From Vitrella brassicaformis (lineage: Eukaryota; Sar; Vitrellaceae), in NCBI GenBank assembly GCA_001179505.1, contig CDMY01000329.1:4646-68645 (forward strand): a DNA stretch of 64,000 nucleotides, written 5' to 3'. The position numbers and the translations under genes were made by a program. Under the pieces are notes generated by a model. That model did not search any database and was not told the origin of the DNA. It was given only the letters and a program-made list of their open reading frames with translations. Shown here piece by piece: positions 11,601 to 22,007 of this stretch; positions within the stretch are counted from its first letter, which is position 1; the number at the start of each line of letters is the position of its first letter.

Positions 11601-14600
11601 ACCGAGGCAGAGAGTTTTGCCGGTGCCACTGCGTCCAAGGACGAAGAGTGGTGCGGGCGCCCGCACGACGACGTGCTCCTGTGCGGAGAGTTTGAGAGGC
11701 AGCTCGATGTCCGTGAGAGTCTTCTCCGCAAGACGATGCAGTAGCACTTGATCCATCTCGTACATCTGCATGGAGCAACACACCAACACGAGCGTCATAG
11801 CTAAAGACACACATATGAGTGGACTCTCACCTTGGTGAGTGAGACCGATGTGTTGGCTGCCGTCGAGTCGACCTCCTCCACCTCAAACGCCACACGACCA
11901 CCGCCCAGCTCACGCCTGAATCAAGGAAGGAACCAAACCGACACAACCACCTGCTGCGGTGCCCCTGGAGTCTGTCCGTGCCCTTTACTGTCGTCTGAAT
12001 GGGAGCCGCTTGATGACAAAGTCGTCCCGGAAGCATTTGGGCAAATACGGGCCGCCCTTCTTGCCGCGACGAAGACGGCACCGATGCAGATACTCGTCAC
12101 TGAAGGTCTTCAGGTGGCGTGACGCACGCTTGAGGGTGGCCTGCACGTCTTGTGTGGGGACGAGGTCGAAGACGAGTATGGTCTGCTGGTACTCGAGTGT
12201 GTCATCAATCCGCACCCACCAGATGAGGGAGGCGTTCTTGTTGCACCTCCAGGCCTCCACTGCCAGTTCCCATAGCTCCTTGCCACTGCCTGAGGCACCC
12301 TCACTGAAATGGGGAGAAACAGAGACCAATGCAGGAGTGCGACAATGGAATGATGGATGTCCGTCGGCTTACTGTGCCGACGTTGGGAAATGACCTGAGG
12401 AGAAGAAACAAAGGAGTGCCACGCAGGCAGGTGCTTGCCAGCCTTTCGATGCAATGTCTGTCGCCACTCAACTCACTGACTGACCTTTGATGAGTTGTAT
12501 GATCTTCTTCTCTATCCATCTCCGACTCTCCTGCCTCATGCCGTTGACCCGCGCGAGGAAAGCGGCACTCACAGAAATCTCCCACTTGGGCTCATCCGCC
12601 TTCTCCCTCTCCCCCCGCCTCTCATGCGGCCTCTCCCTCTCACCAGCCCTCTCCCTCTCCACGGACGGCCCCTCCTGATTGACAACAGCAGGGGCTGCTG
12701 AGGGCACCGGCGGCAGGTCGTCCGACGGCGACGATGCCAGGCCGTCGAGAACATCTAGGTCGGAATCGAAAGAGCCCCCACACCGTGCCGGTGCCGGTGC
12801 CGGCGCCGCTGCTGCCGCTGCCGGGGGCGAATGGGGCTGCGGCACGTGCACGTGCTGGGGTGGTGGTGAGGCTACAGAGGATGATGCAGGTGAATCCCGC
12901 CTGACGAGCCTTGTCGCGCGCTCCTGCCTCTGCACTTGTGGGCGTGGCGGGAGCGATGGCTGTGGCTGTGGGGGTCGGGGTGCGACACTCGTGCAGATGG
13001 ACATGGCATCGTCATCGTCGTCTGACAGCACCGTGTCATCCATGTAGTCCTCGTCCTCGTCACAGTCGGGTATGCGGCGATGCATCATGCGATGGTGGGC
13101 GGGGGCAGCGGGGCGGGCAGGAGGGAGAGGGGAATGGGACTGGGCAGGCCGGGCGATGTTCAGGCGGTGGAATTGGAACGCGTGGGCTGCATTGGGCTGC
13201 GGGGGAGCAGCTGCAGCAGCTTCGGCCGGTGATGGGTTATGCAACCGCTGCGCCGACGACGCGATGGCTCCGAGCTGACCGAACAAGGTCACATCAGACA
13301 TTCGTAAGCTCGTGAGGGTACAGCTGGGGTGTGTGCGGCTCACTTGTTGTCTGAGCCTCATCTGGACGGCTTGAGCTGAAGGCCCGGGGACCGCTGGGAA
13401 GACAACGCGCTTGGCCTCACAGTGACGGATGAAGGACGCCCAAAGTGGGTGGTTGGAGAGGGTGTCCTTGTGCCCCACGACCCACAGGCGGTGCCGCGCC
13501 CGGGTGAGGGCGACATTGAGGCGCTTCTTGTCGCCTGTGAAGCCCACATTCCTGTCACCGTTGGCTCGCACACACGACAACACGATGATGTCCCGCTCGT
13601 CCCCCTGGAAGCCATCCACTGCAAAAGAGGTAGTGAAATCGCACCAACACATCTACGAGGCGAGGGCTTCATGCAGTCTGCCTGTCTGCCTGTCTGCCTG
13701 CCCACACACGCATGCGGTGACGCACCTGAGTTGACGGTGATCCTCTTTGCAAGTCGGCCCAGCTGCGATGCACTCTGCTGGATGGCCTGGTGGAAGGCGC
13801 GCTTCTGAGCACCATATGGCGTGACGACACCGATCGACACACCTGCACAGACACCACACGACACACACAGTGCAGTGACACAGATTTGCTCCCGGTTGGC
13901 GTGTGAGCTGTGAGTGGGTGGTCGGTTACTGCGGCGCGGCCTGAAGTGCTTGAGAAGGGATGTGAGGTGCTCAATCACAAAGTTGATCTGCAGACATGAA
14001 CACACATGGATGACGATAGGCATCCAGTCCACTCACCCACCACAGCCCACCTCTGTTTCGTTCTTTTTGCTGGAGTTCTCTGTCTTCTCCCACACGCCAG
14101 GCAGACCGGTGGTGTCGAAGAATGCCAGAGGGCCGAACCTACACGCACAGAGAGAGCAGCGAAGGCTTGCCTGCCTGCCTGCCTGCCTGCCTGCCGGTGT
14201 TCTCCCTCCTCTGTGTGTGTGGTGGTGTTGCCGACTTGCCTTTTGTCGTCGAGTATTTGTTCGTCGATCTCGTCGGCATCCCAGAGCTCCCCCTCCCGCT
14301 CGCCAATGCGGAGAACGTTCTCGCCGTTCATGAGCCTCCGTTGGGAGAACGTCTGGTTTGGCCACTCAGCAATCTCCGGGTGCATGCGGTACTGAACGTT
14401 CTGCACACACACCACACCACACGACACACACACACGAAAGAGAGAGCAATCCAACGACGGTCAAGGGCCACGTGCTGACCCTGGCGATTACCAGCATGAT
14501 CGGTTTCGCTCGTGTGGGGTCGTGTATGGGGCTGAGCCCGCCTTGCTGCTCGCCACGCAGTGGTGAAGTGACTCTTTCGAAGAGTGATCGCTGTAGCCCT

Positions 14601-17600
14601 GCCACCTTGCACTCATCGCACTTGACGGTCTGCCCGAGCTGCCTCGGGTCCCCGACCACAAAAAGCCGACACACGGAACGCGTGAGCGGAATGAGACTCT
14701 CAGACTCCTTCACCTGCATACATCAGACAGGCAGACAGAAGGGCGTCCGCATGCTGTGGACGTCGTGTCATGGGCTGGTAAGTAGGTGTTACCTGCGCCG
14801 CCTCATCCACGATGAGCGTGTCGATCCCCAGCTGCTGCAGGCGGAAGCGGCCGCTCACAGACGACGTGCAGAAGACCGCATGAGTGCCCTGCATATACAC
14901 AAGACAGGCAACGATACATAACACGATCGGGATGTTCATCGATGCGAAGGATGCGCACCCACTCACCACGGTCAGGAGGCCGCGGATGTCGTCACTGGGT
15001 GTGTTCTTGACCGCCAGGCCCTCGTTCCTGACCGCGGCAGCCTGTCGGTGGAGATTGTGGAAACGTCGCTTGAGCTCGCCCACAATGGGCCCGTCAATGA
15101 TGTGATGGATGTCCGTCTGCACCACGGCGGCAAAGGAAGGGGCCGGAGTGTGGCTGGTGGGGCCGTCGGATGCTGATGCTCCGATGCGTTGCAGCTTTCG
15201 GAGGGCTCGATTCATGCCGTTGAAGAGGTCGTTGACGAGGGGCGACTCCTCGAGAAGACGAAAGAGCTGCACACACGCAATGCATGGATGGATGGATGCA
15301 TGGATGGATCTACAGATGGACCCACGGACAGCTATGTATGCGCACCGTGGACACGATGGAGTGGAATGCGGTTATGGCTTCCTTCATCCTCTCGAGGGTG
15401 TCCCGGGCCCGCCACCACTGCGTGTGGCCGGGGATGGGCGGCAGGTGCGCCTGATACGTCTCCACCTTCACACACAAGACAGCAACACAGGCACAGCCAT
15501 GGACAAGTGGACGGGTGCCGCCGTGTGTGTGTGTGTGTGTGTGTACCTGTTTGGATAGTGTGTCCTTGAGCTGCTCGATGCACGAAATGAAGGCCTCACG
15601 GACGTCACCGCCCTCGGCTGCACACACAGCACAGCACAGCACAGCAGAAGAATAAGTGGGCATGTTGGTTGCATCCACACATCGTTCGTCGACGCACCTG
15701 AAGCCCATTCGAGGAGCCGGTCGGCCATTCTGTAGAGCTCCCCATCGTCGCCATCGCCGCTCATCCACACTGTGCTGCCCTCGTCCATGATTGCGCAAAG
15801 GTCGTCCCACGACCTGTCCACCATCTGCAGCGAGCTGGTGGGGTCATCGCGCCACCAGTATTTGGCCACTCGCTTGAGGCGCTTCTTGCGGTGGTTCAGG
15901 TGGATCAAGGACAGCGGACTGTCGAACTCAATCGACTCTGCCAACCAAACAAGAAAGTCATTGCCCATATGCGCAACTCGCCCCACTCTCTCTCTCTCTC
16001 TCTGCGTTTGTGTGTGCGAGTGGTGTGTGGTGGATACTTTCGGTGTCCTCTTCGCTGACGACGAGCAGAAGGCGGAAGAGGGGCACCACTTGGAAGCCGC
16101 CCACAGACCGCTTGGCCTCGATGTGCTGCAGCACCTTGAGAGCGACGTGCTTGACAGCCACGTTCGTCGCCGCACACACCATCACCGGCCTGAAACAACA
16201 CATGCATGCACAGAGAAGGAAGGGCGTGTGACGGATGTGATCTTGCCTGCCAGCAGCTCCCTTACCTCTCGCACGACACGACGAAGTAGACGAAGGTTGC
16301 GATGAAGGTCGTCTTGCCGGTGCCTGGCGGCCCCTGGACGGGCATGATGCCGGTCGGCCGCAGCAGGGCCTCCTGCACCGCCATCTTCTGAGCCTCGTTG
16401 ATCAGCGGCCATGCACCAAGCGCCTGATAAACACGCAATTGGTCGGTTTGGTGGATTCTCATTTGTCGGCCTCTGTATGTACCTCCTGTATGGCTTCGGC
16501 TCCGTGTGTCCATATCGGCCCGCCGTGGTGCCCCTGCTGACCCTCCACCAGCATCGCCCTGACCACACACACACAGAGGCAAAAAGAAAAAAGAATGCGT
16601 TTGCGTGTCCTGATGATGCATCTCCATCTAGCAGACCTACCTGATGTTCCGCGACAGCTGCTGCCAGAAAACGGGCTTGCGCGAGAGGCCGCTCCCCAGC
16701 GCCTCCATGACGCGGACATCCGTCATGGTACAGCTGTTCAGGGGATAGAGCCGCCACGACAAGCTCTCATCCGACAGCCGCGCGGCTCTCGGCCCCGGGA
16801 AGAAGTGGGCAATGAGTCTGCTGCTGTCGTCATTCTTCACGCGCTGCCACATGATGAAGGCGAAGAAGCTCTCGCCGGGCCCCTCGTCACCCTCCTCGAT
16901 GGTTGCGCCAGAGCCACGCAAGAGGGCGCGGGAGCCCTGAGCGGTCGTGAAGAGGGCGACCGAAGCTGAATGAAATACAGAAGGCAAATATGGCAGACGA
17001 TACATACACACGTGTATTTATGTACGTGTGTCGGTCGGTCGGTATGCATGCGCACCGTGTGGAAAAGCCTTCTGGAGGCCTTTGTGTGTCTTCTTGGCGT
17101 CGATGGACTTCCAGGCCTTGTCGTCTGGGTTGTAGAGCACCCTGTACTTGTCCATGTCGTCAGCCTCCTTCACCTTGGCACGCCGCTCGTTGTCCTTGGC
17201 CATGCTCTTGAGCTTCACATCGTACGCTGCCGAGGCACCATCCAGCCGCCGGATCGCCTGGGCAACCGATGCACGGCACTCTGCGAGCAGGGGCTCCACA
17301 GAACACTGAACATCACCACACCAACACACCACACCACAGCAACAGGAATACTCACCATTGCCCCCCTCCCTCCCTCCGTCTCTCGTGTTCGTTGTCCCAT
17401 GTGCGTACGTTGAGGTATTGCTCAAAGGAGTCGAATGAGAGTGGGATGGGCTGGAGAGGGCTGGGCGGGTGGTAGTCGCCCTGACAGGCCAGCACGTCAG
17501 CCATGGCGAAGGTGCCTGCCGCGCGCAGCAGCCGCTCCTTCATCTCCTGTTGGTTCTGACGGCGCGTCATCTGGTCCTGCATCTCATCCGTCAGCGGCCG

Positions 17601-20494
17601 GCTCCACACGGGGGCTGCCGCTGAGAGGTCGGCCGCTGCTGCTGGTCTGTCGACGGCCAGGTTGGGGTCGGCAGAGAAGGGGTATAGGGCGTCGACATCA
17701 CCCTGATCGTCATAGTAGTCTGGCACATCCCCTCCCAACCTGCACCAAGATCCACACAAAGATGCAGGCGTGTGTCTGTGTGTGTCGGTGTGCAGGTGGG
17801 CAGGCGAGCTTTGTTTTCGTTCGTTCACCTTGGGTGTGTCGCCTGGGGGCGCTCTGGTGCGTGGAATGTGTCTTCATCTGCAGGGCTGGCGGCTGGCGAT
17901 TCGGTGGTCTGCTCGAAGAGCTGGTCCACCTGGCCGCTCATGAGCAGCCGGATGCCGCGAGAGGCCTCACTGAGGATCTGACTCTGCGCGCGGAAGGACA
18001 CGAAGAGCACACGGCACCACTCGAAGGGATCAGCGACGGCCTGCGATGGATGGATGGATCGATGGATCACACACACACACCACCACACGTCCAATGAATG
18101 GATGACACACACACCTGGCTGTATGCAGTCAAGTGAAGGCATTACCAGATGCGGGAACCGCTGTTCCTTAAGCAGGGTGCGGTACATCTCCTCGCGTGCA
18201 TCGGAAGACGTAGCCGCACCGCCGTCCGTCTGCCTGCACGAAAACGGCCCTGCGACGGCGGCCTCCCGCCGGACGCTGTCGTGGTGTTGGGGTGCTGCAG
18301 ATCGACGACATTGCGGTGGGCGTCATAGGTCGATATGAAGTGGAAGAATGAGAGCAGGAGCGACGAGAGGGAGTGGGATGGGGACGAGGGATCGAGACGC
18401 AGCTCATGGGGGCCGCCGTGGCGGCACCAGACGTTGTGTGTGACCCCGTTCTCTATGATGAGTCGCTGGGGCTGGTTGTCGCTCTGGCCGTGCGGCTGCT
18501 GGAGGTTGGGCAACAGCCGTCTCTTCTTCTGCAGGAAGTGCAGCACCAGCAGCACCCACCCATAGCTCGACAGGAAGCCATCACGCGCACCCAAGAGGCC
18601 TCGCCTGCACACACAGACACACACGCACAAGGGAGGATCACACACACGTGTGGCATATGTATGTCACGTGATGGCGCCCACCGTTTGGCCCACAATTTGA
18701 CGAGCCGTCCGAGTGCGGCAGTGGTGCCGGTGGTGTCGAGGTCGCTGTATCGCCGCAGGAGGTTGGAGTTATGGATCACCAGCGCATGGTTGTACGTGAT
18801 GTCGATGGACACATCCGTGCCATCAGCACCCTCATAGTCTGTCGACACACACACACACACACGAGGGAATGAGTGCATCAGTTCGTTGGAATGGAATCCA
18901 CCAAAACCCGTGTGTGTTTACTTGTGGCGCTTCGGGAGAGGGATACCACCGGCACACGCGCTCGCCACACCACCTCTACCTCCCACCTGCCCCCCCCCCC
19001 CCCCCCCNNNNNNNNNNNNNNNNNNNNNNNNNNNNNNNNNNNNNNNNNNNNNNNNNNNNNNNNNNNNNNNNNNNNNNNNNNNNNNNNNNNNNNNNNNNNN
19101 NNNNNNNNNNNNNNNNNNNNNNNNNNNNNNNNNNNNNNNNNNNNNNNNNNNNNNNNNNNNNNNNNNNNNNNNNNNNNNNNNNNNNNNNNNNNNNNNNNNN
19201 NNNNNNNNNNNNNNNNNNNNNNNNNNNNNNNNNNNNNNNNNNNNNNNNNNNNNNNNNNNNNNNNNNNNNNNNNNNNNNNNNNNNNNNNNNNNNNNNNNNN
19301 NNNNNNNCCCCCCCCCATCCAGACAAACACACCAACACACGCGTCGTCGCCACCCGCACCTTAAGAAATCGTGCCTGCCTGCCCACCTACCCTCGCTGCT
19401 GAAAGTATGTTTCGCATGCCCCCGCCGCCGCCAGCACGTCGTCCCGGCTCAGTTCGGGACAGTCAGGCAGCTCCTCAGACCGCAGCCCACGATCGAAGGC
19501 CGGCGGCGCGTCAGAGGAAGAGGCCGGGGCAGCAGCATCAGCAGCCCCTGATGCCATGCGATCGACAGCGCTAGTCACAGCTGCCGCAGAGGGGATGATG
19601 GCCACCACGTCGAGATCGGAGTCCACCAGGCCGAAGGTGTTGAGAGCTGAGCCGTACGATAGAACTTGTGTGTCAGGGCCGAAGAGACCCATCAGCTGGC
19701 TCGACACGTGGCTGTATGCCCTCATGAGAACAGACAGACGATCGGGTGCGAGGGAGTTGGTGGCGTCCACCTCACGCAGGGCAGCGGAGATGATCCCTTC
19801 CTGGCCAGTCGGCAAGGCGGGCGGGGGAGGGGCACCGCTGACAAGAGGACAGGCAGAATCACACCATCACTCTCATGAAGTGTGTGTGTATCGATTCGTG
19901 TGTGATCTCATCTCATACGGTGTGTCGGTGAAGAGCGTCAGCAGCCTGGGCACGGCCACTCGGGGGATGAGCGAGCGACGCCGCAGTGTCGTGAGCAGGT
20001 TCTGCAGCCGAGGAGTGAACTCGGGAGAGGCTAGACAGGCGGTATTCTCAAACACATGGAGAACCTGACACAAAACAACACACGCAGCCAGACAGACCCA
20101 GCCACCCAGCCAATAGGATGGGTGCGGTTCGATGTGTTTGCAAAGGCCGCGATCAGCTCACCACTGGCCGCAGACTGTCGAGTGTTTCGATGGGAAGGAA
20201 CTGCAGCCCGGCGCAGGACTCCAGCAGCCTGTCAGACCAGACAACACACAGCACAGCCAGATGCACAGATCCGGGTGTTCCTGTCGTCTATTCCTACGTG
20301 ATGAGGTTGTGGGTGAATTCGTCCGCAGGCACATGCCTGACGCACGGGGTGTGAGCAAGGATCCATTTGCACACGCTCACGAGGGTATCCGCTGAGGCGT
20401 GCCGAGGCAACGCCTCGCTGATCCCATCTCTTGGACAGCCAACGTGGTGTTCGCCGGGAGATGTCACGGATGGTGCGGAGGGTGGATTGTCCAT
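3313..20494 (-). CDS. Giant fusion: nucleotidyltransferase + UPF1/Sen1-like helicase + TRANK1-like UvrD-type helicase
   Basis: This is one reading frame assembled through dozens of short introns from the ATG at 20494 to the TGA at 3313, encoding several thousand residues. In order it holds: a short N-terminal region; a noncanonical poly(A)/terminal uridylyl-transferase core; a linker; a complete superfamily 1B RNA/DNA helicase of the UPF1/Sen1 type; a Pro/Ser-rich linker (about 12600-13300); a complete UvrD-like helicase resembling the C-terminal module of TRANK1; and a long helical C-terminus. Splice phases agree at both domain junctions (about 17745-17830 and 12300-12490). No start or stop is forced between the modules. 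The inferred role is RNA tailing coupled to RNP or RNA/DNA hybrid remodelling, in nucleus or cytoplasm. I see no targeting leader. The 300-N gap hides part of the transferase. The main alternative is two or three adjacent genes merged by my exon chaining. Confidence 0.72.
7661..7700. repeat. 20-bp tandem duplication within an intron
   Basis: Two adjacent 20-base copies (7661-7680 and 7681-7700) begin CCAACGCAGTGCGC and differ at one base. They lie between coding exons of the giant gene. It is a recent small duplication with no evident function. Confidence 0.85.
8640..12394 (-). other. Module 3 of the giant gene: UvrD-like SF1A helicase of TRANK1 type
   Basis: The module opens with ELWELAVEAWRCNKN and a region that resembles the pre-helicase part of TRANK1-like proteins. 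Motif I is LFVLGRSGTGKTLCLG (near 11612-11640). Motif Ia is VLVLCTASPKLAAEIQ. Motif II is GVMIDEVQDLLPIQ (near 10091-10120). Motif III is FAFAGDTAQTIAKG. Motif V is LTIEESKGLEFDDVLLVNFF, and motif VI is ELYVAITRARKRVWIID. The order and residues are those of the UvrD/Rep fold with both RecA-like halves. An acidic insert (rich in Glu/Asp, about 10750-10940) lies between motifs Ia and II. All catalytic residues are present. Confidence 0.88.
12479..17745 (-). other. Module 2 of the giant gene: UPF1/Sen1-type SF1B helicase
   Basis: The pre-helicase region starts with SFDSFEQYLNCSVEPLLAEC, which is similar to the entry of Sen1/MAA3-type proteins. The helicase motifs follow in order: QGPPGTGKTTF (motif I, near 16312-16340), VCAATNVAVKHVA (Ia), LIVDEAAQ (II, near 14793-14815), FVVGDPRQLGQTV (III), VQYRMHPEIAEW (IV, near 14370-14400), VTPYGAQKRAF, then DGFQGDERDIIVLSCVRAN (V) and LNVALTRARHRLWVVG (VI). 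Every motif has its catalytic residues, so an active ATPase is expected. The DEAAQ form groups it with UPF1, Sen1, IGHMBP2 and ZNFX1 rather than with DNA repair helicases. Confidence 0.92.
17829..20494 (-). other. Module 1 of the giant gene: terminal nucleotidyltransferase (TUTase/noncanonical PAP)
   Basis: Family signature first: SYGSALNTFGLVDSDLDVV (about 19605-19660) is the Gly-Ser motif followed by the first two catalytic Asp of the polymerase-beta fold. After the gap come RARVPVVSL and then DVSIDITYNHAL, which supplies the third catalytic Asp. LGRLVKLWAKR and GFLSSYGWVLLVLHFLQ then match the central domain of TUTases. A partial PAP-associated domain follows, with a large insert and FHFISTYDAHRNVV. 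VADPFEWCRV matches the family's late DPF motif. All three catalytic Asp are present. Substrate choice (U or A) cannot be read from this. Part of the region between the second and third Asp may be lost in the gap at 19008-19307. Confidence 0.85.
19008..19307. other. Assembly gap of 300 N in a poly-C tract
   Basis: Exactly 300 N, with a C run before it (about 18990-19007) and after it (19308-19316). The round length suggests a placeholder, so the true gap size is unknown. It interrupts the transferase module of the giant gene between its second and third catalytic Asp. Confidence 0.97.
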
Positions 20495-20664
20495 GACTGC
20501 AACCGAGATCAAGGCGAGAAAAGCACTAGTCCGCTAGAGGAACCAACGCGAGCTCCGACTTCATTTTGGGAGCTTGAAAAGGATTCCTGTTCCTGCACTT
20601 CTCTCCCCACTGACGCCAAACACAACAACCAACCAACCAAGCATGACGCCCATCTGATGATGTG
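20495..20664. promoter_or_regulatory. Short divergent promoter between the giant gene and CDK11
   Basis: Only 170 bases separate the two start codons. GAGCTCGC lies on the minus strand at 20548-20555. A shared bidirectional promoter is likely, which would co-express the transferase/helicase fusion with a kinase linked to transcription and splicing. Confidence 0.45.
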
Positions 20665-21976
20665 ATGAGCGACGATGTCAAGATGGCTGAAGGTGCCGCG
20701 GCAGATCAGGGGAGGGAGGCTCTCCTGACGCCTGAGCATCACGCTGGTGAGGCTGATCATCCGCTGCTGACGCCGGAGCATGAGAGGCAAGAGCATGAGC
20801 AAGAGCAGCAGCAACAGCAGCGGAACAGCAGCCCCAGTCAGCAGGCACAAGAACCGCCAGCAAAGCGGCTGAGAATCGCACCTGATGAGGTACAGTTCCC
20901 ACGACTGGCTGTCTTACTCGGCTCTGTCTGCAACACATCAACACATACATATGTGTGTGTGTGTGCAGATAGACAATGACCAGGATGACATCTTGCCACC
21001 ATCGCAGCCCTCGCCCTCCCCTCCCACTGTTCCTCCCCAGCTGTCCCCGCCGCCACCCTCGGTCCCCCGTCGTGTGCATGACCCGTTGGTGCATGGCTGC
21101 CGCAGCGTCAACATCTTCAAGAAGCTCAACAAAATCGACGAGGGCACCTATGGGGTCGTCTTCAGGGCACAAAACACAGAAACCGGTGAAATCGTGGTCA
21201 GCCGAGTCACAGCACACACATCGATGGTGAACACGTGCAGCCATTCGTTCAGGGTGCGCTGATATTATGGTGTGTGGTGTGGCATGTGTGTGTGGACATC
21301 AATCAGGCGTTGAAGCAGATCAAGTATCACGAGAAGCAGGAGAAGGAGGGCTTCCCCATCACCAGCCTTCGGGAGATCAGCATCCTCCTCAACATGCAAC
21401 ACGAAAACATCGTTGATGTCAAAGAGGTAATATAGCGGAAAAGTCAGAGAAAGTGACAAGCCATGCTGTGCCTTCCTTGCTTGCCTGTATGTATGTGTGT
21501 ATGTGTGTATGTGTGTATGTGTGTGTCTGTCCACCCCAACTAACCACAGGTTGTGGTTGGCAAGAGCCCCACCCACATCTTCATGGTCAGCCAGCCACAA
21601 CCGTACCAACCGTACCTGTCCGTCGTTTGTCTGTGGATGTGATGTGATGTGCGTCTTCTTCCACCATACAATCAATGAATGCATTTTGCAGGTGATGGAG
21701 TACATGGAGCACGAGCTCAAGGCCCTTCTGGAGGACATGAAGAACTCATTCTCGGTCGCAGAAGTCAAAGCCCTGCTCCTACAGGTATGCAGCTGGCTGA
21801 ACAGCCCGGCCAGGAAAGTGCTGTTCATTGCCGCTGGGGGATGATGTGTCTGGTATTTCAGTTGCTCCGTGCGGTGGCGTACATGCATCACCATTGGATA
21901 CTCCACCGCGACCTCAAAACAAGCAACCTACTGTTCAACAACCAGGGCGTCCTCAAGGTAGGCGACCTCCAACTAT

Positions 21977-22007
<31 letters not shown>

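Noticed and set aside
12468-13652. Sen1-like helicase as a gene of its own, ending at the TGA just past the donor near 12479
   Set aside because: The GT donor precedes the stop, and two following exons continue in phase into the second helicase. I keep the separate-gene reading only as an alternative.
14164-14196. (CTGCCTGC)n run considered as a CRISPR-like or structured repeat
   Set aside because: A simple intronic tandem repeat with no spacers.
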